DNA of 64,000 bases from Fulvivirga imtechensis AK7 (GCF_000331535.1 NZ_AMZN01000072.1:1-64000); one strand, 5' to 3'. Counted from the first letter of the stretch, positions 17,449-27,691 are shown. A program made the numbers and translations. Notes: generated by a model not told the origin, from the sequence alone.

Positions 17449-18936
17449 TCAATGATTATTGTCATTAAGAAGCGGATTATTTTGGATCTCACTTTGGGGT
17501 ATCTCAAACATCAACCTTGTATCGTTATAGTCAATGATTACATTCGGAGAAAAAGCCCAGTTAGATCCACGAACAACATTATATTTATTACGCTTCATGG
17601 CTAAATAGGCCTTCCCTTCTCCCCAAAGTTCAATTCTGATCTGCTTGTAAATTTCATTCATTAAGGCGTCTCCTGAAAGGCCATCGATATAAGACACATC
17701 AGGCAACCGGTTCTCAAGCATCTCCTTCAGGCGTGTTCTTGCCATCGCTTCGTCACCACTTCTGGCAGCAGCCTCCGCACATAGCAGATATGCTTCTTCA
17801 ATCCTCATATAAACGTAATCCGTAGTTATGTTACGTTGCCCACTCACCTTCCTGTCCGGGTCGTAAAATTTATTATACGGAGTTAAATAAAAAGTACCAG
17901 CATCAGGGTTAAATTGTGCTTTTCTTACATCATCGTTGGATATTAAACTATATAAAGCTGCGTCTATTGCTTTTACATCACCTGCAGCCGCGTAACTATA
18001 AGTATAAATATCGATCTGTCCCCACCAGGAAACCAGATCAAGGTCTTGATCTGATGTCAGATCGACTCCCCACATCCAGCTTGGCGTGTTTACATCGTTA
18101 AATCCTCCGGTGAGCGCTACTGTAGAAGTAAGCGGATATCCACCAGAATTAATTACCTCATTAGTCAGATCTTTTGCCCTGGTCATATCATTTCCTTCAT
18201 TGCGATAAGCAAGGGCATATGCAAGTATAACTTTTGCAATATTGGCATCAACTTCGGTTTTAGTTGGTCGCATATAACCATCCAACAAACTTATACCTTC
18301 TTCCAAATCCTTCACGATCAAATCAAAAACATCACTAGTAATGCTTTTTGCCTGATTTTCCTGCGAAGTACTTGTATAGATAGGAAGTATGGCTTTTCCG
18401 GCATTGTATTCTCTTGTATAAAGTTGCGAAAGATAAAAATATGAGTGTGCTCTCATTACCCTTGCTTGTCCCATTGTCCATTGGTTTTCCTGAAGTTCAG
18501 GTACAATATCCTGACCTCCCAAACCATCAATAACAGTATTAGCAGAACGAATAATTCTATAGTAATAGCGCCACGGCATATAATGAAGATTACCTGTATA
18601 ATCATCCATTAATGTAAGCTGGGTCAAGTCTCTGTACCAGCCATAGGTATTGACACTGAGTGACATGTTACCACTTAGCATATCGAGTTGAATATCCCAT
18701 GATTTCTGACCAAAATCTCTGTGATCCAAATTTGTTCCACCTGTCCCAGTCTGATACATCAAACTATAAATGCCTGCCATACTGCCTGCTATCACCTCGG
18801 GATTTAATCGAGCGGCTTCAGTCACCTGCTCCTGAGTGAGGTACTGTGTAGGCCTTTCCTCCAGAAAATCATCCGAACAAGCTACCATCAACAAAGTTAT
18901 GACAGATATTAGTGTATATTTTGCGATTTTTTTCAT
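17449..18936 (-). CDS. SusD/RagB-family nutrient-binding lipoprotein
   Basis: The 495-residue product has a lipobox (LLMVAC) and the classical SusD start SDDFLEERPTQYLTQEQ. The N-terminal TPR-like part includes YYRIIRSANTVIDGL and MGQARVMRAHSYFYLSQLY. The C-terminal part has VYMRIEEAYLLCAEAAARSG and ELWGEGKAYLAMKRNK, both hallmarks of the RagB/SusD fold. It is a cell-surface ligand-binding partner of the SusC encoded 19 bases upstream. Its substrate is unknown. Confidence 0.95.
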   Translation of the reverse strand: MKKIAKYTLISVITLLMVACSDDFLEERPTQYLTQEQVTEAARLNPEVIAGSMAGIYSLMYQTGTGGTNLDHRDFGQKSWDIQLDMLSGNMSLSVNTYGWYRDLTQLTLMDDYTGNLHYMPWRYYYRIIRSANTVIDGLGGQDIVPELQENQWTMGQARVMRAHSYFYLSQLYTREYNAGKAILPIYTSTSQENQAKSITSDVFDLIVKDLEEGISLLDGYMRPTKTEVDANIAKVILAYALAYRNEGNDMTRAKDLTNEVINSGGYPLTSTVALTGGFNDVNTPSWMWGVDLTSDQDLDLVSWWGQIDIYTYSYAAAGDVKAIDAALYSLISNDDVRKAQFNPDAGTFYLTPYNKFYDPDRKVSGQRNITTDYVYMRIEEAYLLCAEAAARSGDEAMARTRLKEMLENRLPDVSYIDGLSGDALMNEIYKQIRIELWGEGKAYLAMKRNKYNVVRGSNWAFSPNVIIDYNDTRLMFEIPQSEIQNNPLLNDNNH

Positions 18937-18955
18937 GATATTCTAATTTATACGA

Positions 18956-21900
18956 TTAAAATGATGCTCTTACACCTACTGATAATGTGGTTAAAGGCGT
19001 GTACCTATAAGTGCTTGAACTACCCGTTTCGCTGGTAGATGGATTGAACCCATTTCTATGTGTTTTGAGCATCAGATTGTCTCCTGACAACCAAACATTT
19101 AGGCCTGTCATAAACAATTTATTGACAATTCTATCAGGAAGTTGATAGCCGATTTTAACATTATTTAATGCTAAATAATCTGATTTTGTAAGGAAACGGG
19201 TGGATCTTGACGCAACGTTAGTATCAAATCCTTCGGATAATCTTGGAACATCTGTAACATCACCGGGCTTTTGCCATCTTGAATAAATATCTTTGTGCCA
19301 GTTATTATTACCCGCTGTTGGGTTATTCATTAACTGCGCATACGCATTATCATAGGCGTATCCACCAATACTATATAAAAATTGCGCAGTTAAACTAATC
19401 CCCTTATAAGATGCAGCCAATCTAAATCCACCTCTTAGTTTAGGGATGGCAGATTTCCCAACAAATTTGTTTGTTGCATTAGCGTAGGTTTTAGTGGTGG
19501 TTCTTTTCAGATTTAACTCAGTATTTTCATCTAAGGAACCTACATATTGTTCCATATCTAAAATACCTTCATCACTATCTACCTCTCCATTATTGTTTAT
19601 ATCGTTATAATACTGATACCACATACCAACACCATCAGAAGGATCTACTCCTGCCCATTCGATCATGTAAAAATCGAAGATCGAGTGTCCCTCAGCCATT
19701 CCATATGGGCTATTTGATGTATCTATAAGCTTAGGCTCACCGGTAGCGGGTTCAATAGGCATTGTTTTTATTTCATTAGAAATAATTTCTCCGTTTATAC
19801 CCAGATCTAATGTTAAACTTCCATTATTAATAATATGCCCTGTTAGGTCATACTCAAGTCCTTTGTTTAACAATACACCATCGTTTACCGTGACAATTGC
19901 TATGCCTTGAGATGGCCCCACCCTTCTGTCAAATAACAAATTGTCCGTGTTCTTTTGATAATAGTCAATACTACCTTCAATTTTTCCGGCTAACAATTCA
20001 AATTCCAAACCGGCCTGAAACATTTTAGAGGTTTCCCAAGTCAGATCAGGATTACCATTATCTCTGGGTGTAAGTGATATGTTATCATTGAGATTTCCTA
20101 TATCGAAAGTGTTGTAGCCAGGATAATAACCCACTCCAGCTTGCTCACCCATAATACCATAGCTGGCTTTCAGTTTCAGAAAGTCAATTACACTCACCTG
20201 CTTCAAAAAAGACTCTTCGCTAAGAACCCAGGCAGCGCCAACAGAACCAAACGTACCCCATTTATCATTTACAAATCGGGAAGAACCATCTCTTCTTACT
20301 GATCCTGAAAGAAAGTAACGTCCATCATAATTATAGTTCAATTGTCCAAAGTAGCTTTCCAGAGCAACTCCCAATGTATATCCAACAGGCTGACCTGTTA
20401 CTATAACATAATTATTAAAATCATCTATAGAAGGATGAACGGCTTTCCTTTTAGATGCTATGTTATACTTCCGTTCCCATCCGTTAGACTCATGCGCTAC
20501 CAATGCATCAATGCTGCTAGCTCCAAAGGTCTTATTAAAACGAAGCATTTGTAGAAAATTCTGTGTAAGATCATCTCTAAGTTCTCTATATAAAGACCCG
20601 CCAGATGTTGCAGACGAACCGTAGAATGGACTACCCATGTTGGTATAATTACGGCTTTCTAACTGAACACCGTAACGGGTTTCAAACGACAGGTAATCCG
20701 TAAAATCAATGTTAAAAGCAATATTTCCAAGTAACTGATTGGTTTTATAGTTGATTTTGTCATAATGAGCATCGCCAATAGAATTGGTCAGTGCTCCAAA
20801 TGCTCTACCAATTCCATAGTCGTATTCATAACCTCCATAATAAGGGTCTTCGATCTTATTACCTTCAGAGTCTCTTAAAAAGAGGGGATATATTGGAGGA
20901 AGGTTATCAACAAACCAAAAAATACTTCCTGAATCGTTAGACTGCCCATTTCTATTTTGATCGGATACTGTATAGCCTATATTAGCAGTAGCCGTCAGCC
21001 ATTTAGTTATATTCTGATTTAGGTTAGACCTGACAGAATAACGCGTAAAATCAGAGTTAATGATGTACCCATTGTCGTTCAAGTACCCTAAGGATATATA
21101 GTGGGAGCTCTTATCACTTCCTCCTGAAAAACGAATGTTTCCTTCATGTCGCTGGGCTGATTGGAAGCCATGATCTTCCCAATCTTCGGGATTATACTTT
21201 CGCGTAACATCCGAACGAACTTTCCCCGTATTTGGATCAATCAATTCCGCTCCATTGGTCACATTCCACATGTTATATGACTGAGGTATACCGTTAGTAA
21301 ACAAACGATCGTTGGCGTATGCAACGGGGTTTAGCTCGCCTAAAGAAGCACCTCTGTTTTTCATACCTTCCCATGTGAGGGCAATGTATTCCTCAGGCGA
21401 TTCAATGACGTCATATCGCGGCAAATAACTCATATTAACACCTCTTTTATATTCCACATCAATAGCAGACCTATCTTTTCTACCTCCTTTAGTTGTGATC
21501 ACAATAACGCCATTTGCCCCACGAGAACCGTAAATGGCTGTTGCAGTAGCATCTTTTAATACAGTATATGAAGCGATATCTGCAGGGTTAATTGCGTTCA
21601 ACCCTGTTACACCATCATCATCGTTTGTTAATGGAACACCATCTACAACATAAAGTGGATTCCTATTTCCATTAACGGAACCAAAGCCTCGGATACGTAC
21701 TGTTGAAACATTACCTGGCTGACCGGAGGTGTTGATTACGGATACACCTGCTACCTCTCCGGCCATAGCCTGGGCTACATTTGTAAAGGATTTTGTTTCT
21801 ATTTTAGATGCATCAACACTTTTGGCGGTACCAACAAAAGATTGCTTTGTGGTTGTACCATAGCCAACAACAACTACTTCAGATAACTGAGTAACATCCT

Positions 21901-22195
21901 CAGACATTTGAATATCAATCACTGACTGAGAACCAATTGCGATCTCTTCACTGGCTAATCCAATGAAAGAAAAAACCAATGTTCCTCCCGTAGATGGAAC
22001 TGATAATGTGTAGTTCCCTTCAATATCCGTAACGGTACCTGTAGTAGTACCCTTAAGGATCACATTAACACCCGGCAAAGCAGTTCCATCCTCGACAGAA
22101 GTAACTTTACCTGAAATCGTACGCTCTTGGGCCCACAGATCACCCGCAGTAATTATAAATCCCAAAATCGTGCTGAAAAGTAAAAACTTTCTCAT
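18956..22195 (-). CDS. SusC/RagA-family TonB-linked outer-membrane protein
   Basis: The 1079-residue product has a signal peptide, a CarboxypepD_reg-like domain at about 24-105, the SusC signature VVVVGYGTTTKQSFVGTAKS near 108-127, a plug domain at about 125-235 (VRIRGFGSVNGNRNPLYVVD; AIYGSRGANGVIVITTKGG) and a C-terminal barrel ending LSVGVRASF. The first 110 residues are very similar to the SusC at 12960-16190, but the barrels differ, which points to different ligands. It heads an operon with susD and a lipoprotein gene. Confidence 0.95.
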   Translation of the reverse strand: MRKFLLFSTILGFIITAGDLWAQERTISGKVTSVEDGTALPGVNVILKGTTTGTVTDIEGNYTLSVPSTGGTLVFSFIGLASEEIAIGSQSVIDIQMSEDVTQLSEVVVVGYGTTTKQSFVGTAKSVDASKIETKSFTNVAQAMAGEVAGVSVINTSGQPGNVSTVRIRGFGSVNGNRNPLYVVDGVPLTNDDDGVTGLNAINPADIASYTVLKDATATAIYGSRGANGVIVITTKGGRKDRSAIDVEYKRGVNMSYLPRYDVIESPEEYIALTWEGMKNRGASLGELNPVAYANDRLFTNGIPQSYNMWNVTNGAELIDPNTGKVRSDVTRKYNPEDWEDHGFQSAQRHEGNIRFSGGSDKSSHYISLGYLNDNGYIINSDFTRYSVRSNLNQNITKWLTATANIGYTVSDQNRNGQSNDSGSIFWFVDNLPPIYPLFLRDSEGNKIEDPYYGGYEYDYGIGRAFGALTNSIGDAHYDKINYKTNQLLGNIAFNIDFTDYLSFETRYGVQLESRNYTNMGSPFYGSSATSGGSLYRELRDDLTQNFLQMLRFNKTFGASSIDALVAHESNGWERKYNIASKRKAVHPSIDDFNNYVIVTGQPVGYTLGVALESYFGQLNYNYDGRYFLSGSVRRDGSSRFVNDKWGTFGSVGAAWVLSEESFLKQVSVIDFLKLKASYGIMGEQAGVGYYPGYNTFDIGNLNDNISLTPRDNGNPDLTWETSKMFQAGLEFELLAGKIEGSIDYYQKNTDNLLFDRRVGPSQGIAIVTVNDGVLLNKGLEYDLTGHIINNGSLTLDLGINGEIISNEIKTMPIEPATGEPKLIDTSNSPYGMAEGHSIFDFYMIEWAGVDPSDGVGMWYQYYNDINNNGEVDSDEGILDMEQYVGSLDENTELNLKRTTTKTYANATNKFVGKSAIPKLRGGFRLAASYKGISLTAQFLYSIGGYAYDNAYAQLMNNPTAGNNNWHKDIYSRWQKPGDVTDVPRLSEGFDTNVASRSTRFLTKSDYLALNNVKIGYQLPDRIVNKLFMTGLNVWLSGDNLMLKTHRNGFNPSTSETGSSSTYRYTPLTTLSVGVRASF

Positions 22196-22200
22196 ATAGA

Positions 22201-22212
22201 TTGTTTAGGTTA
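22201..22212 (-). promoter_or_regulatory. Second copy of SusC leader TAACCTAAACAA
   Basis: The 12-mer ends 5 bases before the SusC start and is identical to the one at 16197-16208. Confidence 0.6.
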
Positions 22213-22227
22213 GAAAAAAATGAAAAA

Positions 22228-22239
22228 ATGTTTAAACAT
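22228..22239. promoter_or_regulatory. 12-bp palindrome upstream of second SusC
   Basis: ATGTTTAAACAT is a perfect palindrome 33 bases upstream of the start. A second imperfect palindrome, CCGTAA-A-TTACGG, lies near 22290. Either could bind a regulator or form part of the leader. Confidence 0.35.
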
Positions 22240-22341
22240 TAAACATAAGGGAACAAATAATTATAAGAAAGTAAATGATTGGTCTTTTACCGTAAATTAC
22301 GGGACCGGTGAAATATTAATTTCAGTGGCTAACTGACTGAA

Positions 22342-24258
22342 TTAATCCAGAACCCTAAACTCAATCCTCCTATTAAATTTCTTATGGAGATCCGAATCAT
22401 TAGGGTAAGCGGGGGTGGTTTGGCCATAGCCTTTGTAGGTGAGTTGTGATTTTGATATTCCCTCCGCTATCAGATAGTCATAAACGGCCTTGGCTCTTTT
22501 TAAAGAGAGGTCCATGTTATATGCTTCACTGCCGGTATTGTCTGTATGGCCGCCTATTTCCATTTTTACAGAAGTGTTCTGCTTTAGAAATCTAACCAAC
22601 TTATTTAGCTCTGTCTTCGACTTTTGCTGAAGTTCAAAACTGTCAAACTCAAAGAAAATATTATTCAGAACAGCTCTTGCTCCTGATTTGATGGGTTTGA
22701 GGTAGATATCAATATTTACGGGCTCCAAATCAGCGTTGAGCTCATACTCAAAAGAAAGGCTCTCAAAAAGGTATCCTTCCTTGTTTACGTACAGTGCATA
22801 CTCCGAGCCTTCTGTCAATACCATCAGGTAGCTGCCTGTAACAGAATCTGAACTTACCAGCCCCTCTCTTTGCGCTTCCTTCAGATCGAATAGCTCAATA
22901 TCAGCTTTGAGCGGTTCTTTAGTTTCTGCATGGAATACTTTTCCACTAACATAGGAGGTACTATACTTTACCCGGACACTTTCCGGTACATTGAATTCGT
23001 ATATTCTTCCTTTCTGTTTAGGGTTATTATTTACCTCATGGGAGTAATAGCCCTTTTTGCCGTCTGAGGTAATAAAAAGAGAAACCTGGTCCTCACTTGT
23101 ATTAATGGGGTACCCCAGGTTTTTCGGAGTGCTCCATTCATCATTTTCCCTTTCCGAATAAAAAATATCAAAGCCTCCGAATCCGGTCAGTCCATTGGAA
23201 GCAAAGTAAAGTGTAACGTTATTTGGATGAATAAACGGAGATACTTCATCACCTTGTGTGTTGACGCCTCTGCCTAAATTTTCGGGGGTCGTCCACTGAT
23301 TGTTTTCGTCTAACCTGCTCACATAAATATCACGGCCACCAATGCCCCCTCCCCTGTTGGAAATGAAATATAATGTTCTTCCATCCGAAGACAGGCTAGG
23401 TTGCGATTCCCAGGCCGATGAGTTTACCTTTGCCCCTAAATTGACGGGTTTTGACCATTCATCTCCGGTTTTTTTACTAATATACAGGTCACAGCTACCA
23501 TAACCCGGTCTGCCATAGCATGAAGTGAATATAAGTGTACGTCCATCGGCAGAGATGGTGCAGGTGCCTTCATTGCCCTCAGAATTAATATTTTCGGACA
23601 ATGATACGGGTTTTCCCCATCGTCCCTCTTCATTTTTACTGCTGATAACCAGGTCTTCATCATCCGCCATCGAGGTGCCCAAACGTCTTGTGAAGATCAT
23701 GGACTGCTGGTCCACTGTAACCACAGGAAAATATTGCATTACAAATGCATTAACAGTATCACTTAGCGGCTGGGGGTTTAGCTCTGCAGCCAGATCCATA
23801 TTCTCCAGGGCAAAGTTAGCGTCCGCTTTAATCTTCTTTGCCTCTTCTATTCTGCGTGAATTTTTGGGTCCGAATGACAAATACCGGTCTATATAAGTTA
23901 TTGCTTTTTCATATTCACCCTTTAGCAAATACAATTCGCCCTGCTCAAAAGACACCCCTGCATTTTGCCCTTGGGTCAGCTCCTCGGCATGTAGTAATAG
24001 TTTCTCTGCTTCGTTCAGTTCTCCCTTTGCTTTATAGATCGTTGCCAATCGAAAATAGGCTTCATGAAATTTGTCGTCTTTCTCTATAGCCTTTTCCAGG
24101 AGTTCCGCAGCCATAGTATACTGCCCTCTAACCCTGAAGTTATCCGCCTGATAATAGTACTCGGCTGCTTTTTTTGACTTTGTGCTGAGCTGTGATTGTG
24201 CAAAGGATAAAACCGGCAGTAGTACAAACAATAGTATTATAACAGCAGAAACTCTCAT
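22342..24258 (-). CDS. OmpA-family protein with TPR, PD40 propeller and CRD domains
   Basis: The 638-residue product has a signal peptide to about residue 20, TPR repeats at about 30-140 (ELLEKAIEKDDKFHEAYFRL), a PD40/WD40-like propeller at about 170-400 (PSLSSDGRTLYFISNRGG; DIYVSRLDENNQW), a carboxypeptidase regulatory-like domain at about 430-515, and an OmpA C-terminal peptidoglycan-binding domain at about 530-638 (MEIGGHTDNTGSEAYN; SLKRAKAVYDYL; FNRRIEFRVLD). This order matches PorE of the type IX secretion system, but paralogues with the same order are common in this phylum, and this copy lacks an obvious lipobox. It probably links the outer membrane to peptidoglycan. Confidence 0.9.
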   Translation of the reverse strand: MRVSAVIILLFVLLPVLSFAQSQLSTKSKKAAEYYYQADNFRVRGQYTMAAELLEKAIEKDDKFHEAYFRLATIYKAKGELNEAEKLLLHAEELTQGQNAGVSFEQGELYLLKGEYEKAITYIDRYLSFGPKNSRRIEEAKKIKADANFALENMDLAAELNPQPLSDTVNAFVMQYFPVVTVDQQSMIFTRRLGTSMADDEDLVISSKNEEGRWGKPVSLSENINSEGNEGTCTISADGRTLIFTSCYGRPGYGSCDLYISKKTGDEWSKPVNLGAKVNSSAWESQPSLSSDGRTLYFISNRGGGIGGRDIYVSRLDENNQWTTPENLGRGVNTQGDEVSPFIHPNNVTLYFASNGLTGFGGFDIFYSERENDEWSTPKNLGYPINTSEDQVSLFITSDGKKGYYSHEVNNNPKQKGRIYEFNVPESVRVKYSTSYVSGKVFHAETKEPLKADIELFDLKEAQREGLVSSDSVTGSYLMVLTEGSEYALYVNKEGYLFESLSFEYELNADLEPVNIDIYLKPIKSGARAVLNNIFFEFDSFELQQKSKTELNKLVRFLKQNTSVKMEIGGHTDNTGSEAYNMDLSLKRAKAVYDYLIAEGISKSQLTYKGYGQTTPAYPNDSDLHKKFNRRIEFRVLD

Positions 24259-24427
24259 GTATATTCTTACCCTTGTAGCAGAAGCAATTATCCGCTTTTA
24301 TGGGAATTAAGTTGGTTTATTAATTCACTTTCAACCTCCGAACCAAATTCATGATATCGTAAGACGTATAAACATATGAATCTATAACGAAAAATGCCAG
24401 AAGGAAATTTCAGTGTCGCACCTGTTG

Positions 24428-25321
24428 TTAGGATTTCCTTTTCAAAGCTCTCTTTTTTGAGGCCTTAAGTGTATTTAGCAACAATGATGCAATGGTCATA
24501 GGACCAACTCCACCTGGCACCGGTGTAATATGGCTGGCTTTTGCCGCCACCTCATCAAATTCAACGTCCCCTTTCAGGTAGTATCCTCTTTCATTCTGAT
24601 CAGTGTCAATTCTGGTGATACCCACATCAACCACCACAGCACCCTCTTTTACCATGTCTCCTTTGATGAGCCCCGGTTTTCCAGTGGCAACAATAAGTAT
24701 GTCGGCCTGTTGGGTGTGTTTTTCAAGATGCTGAGTATGGATATGGCAGGTAGTAACAGTAGCATACTCGTGATACGACATAATGATGCTCATGGGCGCT
24801 CCTACAGTCCGGCTATTGCCCACCATAACGCAGTGCTTACCTTTAATTTCTATGTCATATCGCTTCAGCAGCTCAAGTATACCATAAGGAGTGGCAGGCA
24901 TCAAACCCGGATTTTTCGAAGTGATCTTGCCGTAGTTAAGATTAGTGAAACCATCTACATCTTTATCAGGGCGGATTCTCTCAGTAACCTCTGCCGATGA
25001 AATATGCTGGGGCAGTGGAAGCTGTACAATCAGTCCATCTATGTCGTCATCGGCATTGATGCGCTCGATCTCTGCCATTAGTTTTGATTCGCTAATGGTT
25101 TCAGGAAAGTTGAGCAAAGTATACTCAAAGCCCACTCTTTTACACGCCTTGATCTTATTGCTCACATAAGTCTGACTTGCTCCATCATCACCTACTAAAA
25201 TCGCTGCCAGATGCGGTGTTTTCCCTCCGCTGGCTACCAGCTTTTTTACTTCTTCTGATATTTCATCTTTTATTTGATCAGCTATTTTCTTTCCGTCAAG
25301 GATTGTAGGAGAGTGAGACAT
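24428..25321 (-). CDS. folD: Bifunctional methylenetetrahydrofolate dehydrogenase / cyclohydrolase FolD
   Basis: FolD interconverts 5,10-methylene-, methenyl- and 10-formyl-tetrahydrofolate in the cytoplasm. The 297-residue product contains the substrate-binding YVSNKIKACKRVG segment with the catalytic lysine, QLPLPQH, RPDKDVDGF, the Rossmann VGNSRTVGAPMS, and the terminal PGGVGPMTIASLL motif. The ATG at 25321 gives the usual family length and has a purine-rich AAAAAAGC upstream; an ATG 30 bases further upstream would add ten charged residues with no counterpart and starts inside the repeat region. Confidence 0.95.
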   Translation of the reverse strand: MSHSPTILDGKKIADQIKDEISEEVKKLVASGGKTPHLAAILVGDDGASQTYVSNKIKACKRVGFEYTLLNFPETISESKLMAEIERINADDDIDGLIVQLPLPQHISSAEVTERIRPDKDVDGFTNLNYGKITSKNPGLMPATPYGILELLKRYDIEIKGKHCVMVGNSRTVGAPMSIIMSYHEYATVTTCHIHTQHLEKHTQQADILIVATGKPGLIKGDMVKEGAVVVDVGITRIDTDQNERGYYLKGDVEFDEVAAKASHITPVPGGVGPMTIASLLLNTLKASKKRALKRKS

Positions 25322-25350
25322 GTGCTTTGCTTTTTTATCTTCTGGGTTCA

Positions 25351-25401
25351 TGGAATAATGGAAAACTGGAATGATGGAGTGATGGATAATTGGAGTGGTG
25401 G
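25351..25401 (+). repeat. Left arm of inverted repeat around a decayed four-helix gene
   Basis: The TGGAATAATGG / GGAATGATGG-type arm matches the complement of 25834-25882 at about 80% over 40 bases. Both arms are built from variations of ATTCCA units. Confidence 0.75.
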
Positions 25402-25414
25402 CTTCCTATGAGCT

Positions 25415-25800
25415 TTAATCCAAGAACGAATCATTCCATTCCCCTTTATTCATTTTAGCTTGTAAAGATTTTATTAATTGAATCAATTGATTTTCAACTT
25501 TATAGTGAAGTTCATCCAGTTGTTCATGGTTATCTTCTGTCAGTTGACCTGCTTTATAAAAGCTGAGTGATATTCACCACTCGACCCCAATGCCATGTTC
25601 AAAAAATTAAGATACTCTTTTATACTTTTCTTGAGTACCCCTAAGCTATATTCCTGCTTATGCTATTAGAACAATCAATGCAGTTTCCAGCGGTTTTCTT
25701 AAGTTCAAAAGGAAATACCAGTAACAGCTTACAAGTAAGCACGTACAGTTCTACTGCATCATTCCAAACTCTTAGCTGTCTAAATCCTCTGTTGATGTTC
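25415..25800 (-). pseudogene. Decayed four-helix-bundle protein gene (23S rRNA intervening-sequence family)
   Basis: Reading the minus strand from about 25790 gives FRQLRVWNDAVELY, then SNSISRNIA, an in-frame stop, GYSRKSIKEYLNFLNMALGS, then a frameshift, and KAGQLTEDNHEQLDELHY followed by QLIQLIKSLQAKM up to a TAA at 25415. This matches the family pattern (F+DL+VW+KAVEL, SIxxNIAEGYGRKSxKEYxxFLxxALGS, AGxLxExxxxELxxLxxE, LIKSLQ). The stop replaces the glutamate of the conserved NIAEG. No start codon remains. The gene lies inside long inverted repeats between folD and lepA. Confidence 0.8.
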
Positions 25801-25833
25801 TTCCTTTCCCTCACTTAAGTTTTAATTCTCAAT

Positions 25834-25894
25834 ATTCCACCATTCCATTATTCCACTATTCCATCATTCCAATTTTCCCCTCTTCCACCATTCC
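25834..25894 (+). repeat. Right arm of the inverted repeat
   Basis: The arm consists of ATTCCACCATTCCATTATTCC-like units, complementary to 25351-25401 over about 40 bases. It ends 6 bases before the lepA stop codon. Confidence 0.75.
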
Positions 25895-25900
25895 TCTACA

Positions 25901-27685
25901 TCAATCCAGCTTGAGTACTGCCATAAACGCTTCCTGAGGAATCTCCACATTTCCCACCTGCCTCATTCTCTTCTTTCCTTTCTTTTGCTTTTCGAGCAAC
26001 TTTCTCTTTCTCGTAATATCACCTCCATAACACTTCGCCAACACGTTTTTACGCATGGCCTTTACCGTCTCTCTGGCTATGATCTTGGTACCTATAGAGG
26101 CCTGTATAGCTATTTCAAACATCTGACGCGGGATCAGCTCTCTCAATTTTTCGCACAACCTCTTACCCCACTCATATGCCTTATCTCTATGCACAATCGC
26201 CGACAAGGCATCCACCCTGTCACCATTAAGCATAATATCCAGTTTCACCATATTGGATTGTCTGAAGCCAATCAGCTCATAATCCAGTGAGGCATAGCCT
26301 CGTGACAATGTCTTAAGTTTATCAAAGAAATCGAATACTATTTCTGCCAGAGGGAGTTCAAAGCTTAGCTCCACCCTATCAGCAGTTAGGTAAACCTGAT
26401 TTTTTATCACCCCCCGTTTCTCCATACAAAGGCCTATTACATTGCCTATAAATTCAGATTTAGTAATGATCTGTGCTCTTATATAGGGTTCTTCGATATG
26501 CGAAATGGTGTTGGGTTCCGGCATTTCTGAAGGAGCATTGATCTTTCTGACGGATCCATCAGTGCCTATGGCATGAAATTGCACAGAGGGGACTGTGGTG
26601 ATCACGGTCATGTCAAATTCCCGTTCAAGCCGCTCCTGAACGATTTCCATATGCAACATACCCAGAAATCCACACCTAAAGCCAAAACCAAGAGCTGCCG
26701 ATGTCTCAGGTTCCCATACTAATGATGCATCATTCAGTTGCAGCTTTTCCATGGAAGCCCGCAGCTCTTCAAATTCTGTGGTATCAACAGGATAAATACC
26801 GGCAAATACCATAGGTTTAACATTCTCAAAACCTTTAACTGCCTCACAAGGCCTGTTAAGGTGGGTAATAGTATCCCCTACTTTTACCTCTTTCGCTACC
26901 TTTATGCCAGATATGATGTACCCCACATTTCCTGCACTGATGGTTTCCTTAGGCTGTTGCTTAAGTTTCAAAACACCTATTTCATCAGCCTCATAAGTCT
27001 TGCCGGTATGAACAAATTTTACTTTATCTCCTTTTTTGATCGTACCGTCAAAAACCCGGAAGTAAACTTCAATTCCCCTAAAGGGATTGAAAACCGAGTC
27101 AAATATCATGGCTTTCAGCGGCTTGTTCACATCCCCTTCGGGAGCTGGTATTCTTTTAATAACTGCCTCTAAAATATCATCAATACCGATACCTTCTTTA
27201 GCGCTTGCGCGAATAACATCTGCAGGATCGCAGCCAATCAGGTTCACTATTTCATCCGTCACTTCCTCAGGCATGGCGCTGGGAAGGTCTATTTTATTCA
27301 AAACAGGTATGATCTCCAGGTCGTGTTCCAAAGCCAGGTACAGGTTAGAGATAGTTTGTGCTTCTATGCCTTGTGCGGCATCAACTATGAGCAGTGCTCC
27401 TTCACAGGCGGCTATTGACCTGGAAACCTCGTAAGAAAAATCCACATGACCCGGAGTGTCGATCAGGTTAAGGATATAATCCTTGCCCTCGTATTTGTAG
27501 TCCATCTGGATAGCATGGCTTTTGATGGTGATACCACGCTCCCGCTCCAAATCCATATCATCGAGCAGTTGCTCCTGCATCTCCCGATCTGTCACTGTAC
27601 CCGTTGCCTGTAAAAGCCTGTCTGCCAGGGTACTCTTCCCGTGGTCGATATGGGCTATAATGCAAAAATTGCGAATATTCTCCAT
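25901..27685 (-). CDS. lepA: Elongation factor 4 (back-translocating GTPase LepA)
   Basis: LepA is a ribosome-associated GTPase acting in translation and ribosome biogenesis. The 594-residue product has G1 AHIDHGKST (11-19), DTPGHVDF (G3), NKIDLP (G4), the EF-G-like domains II, III and V, and the LepA-specific C-terminal domain ([20 protein letters not shown]). The ATG at 27685 is preceded by AAGGAG at 27692-27697, one of the few classical Shine-Dalgarno sequences here, and gives the family's usual length. The gene has its own promoter. Confidence 0.97.
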   Translation of the reverse strand: MENIRNFCIIAHIDHGKSTLADRLLQATGTVTDREMQEQLLDDMDLERERGITIKSHAIQMDYKYEGKDYILNLIDTPGHVDFSYEVSRSIAACEGALLIVDAAQGIEAQTISNLYLALEHDLEIIPVLNKIDLPSAMPEEVTDEIVNLIGCDPADVIRASAKEGIGIDDILEAVIKRIPAPEGDVNKPLKAMIFDSVFNPFRGIEVYFRVFDGTIKKGDKVKFVHTGKTYEADEIGVLKLKQQPKETISAGNVGYIISGIKVAKEVKVGDTITHLNRPCEAVKGFENVKPMVFAGIYPVDTTEFEELRASMEKLQLNDASLVWEPETSAALGFGFRCGFLGMLHMEIVQERLEREFDMTVITTVPSVQFHAIGTDGSVRKINAPSEMPEPNTISHIEEPYIRAQIITKSEFIGNVIGLCMEKRGVIKNQVYLTADRVELSFELPLAEIVFDFFDKLKTLSRGYASLDYELIGFRQSNMVKLDIMLNGDRVDALSAIVHRDKAYEWGKRLCEKLRELIPRQMFEIAIQASIGTKIIARETVKAMRKNVLAKCYGGDITRKRKLLEKQKKGKKRMRQVGNVEIPQEAFMAVLKLD

Positions 27686-27691
27686 GTGGTT

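Noticed and set aside
10374-22195. A polysaccharide utilisation locus
   Set aside because: Neither SusCD pair has a glycoside hydrolase or lyase nearby, so the class of substrate is open.
22342-24258. Naming the OmpA-type protein PorE
   Set aside because: The domain order fits, but no lipobox is seen and there are many paralogues with the same order.
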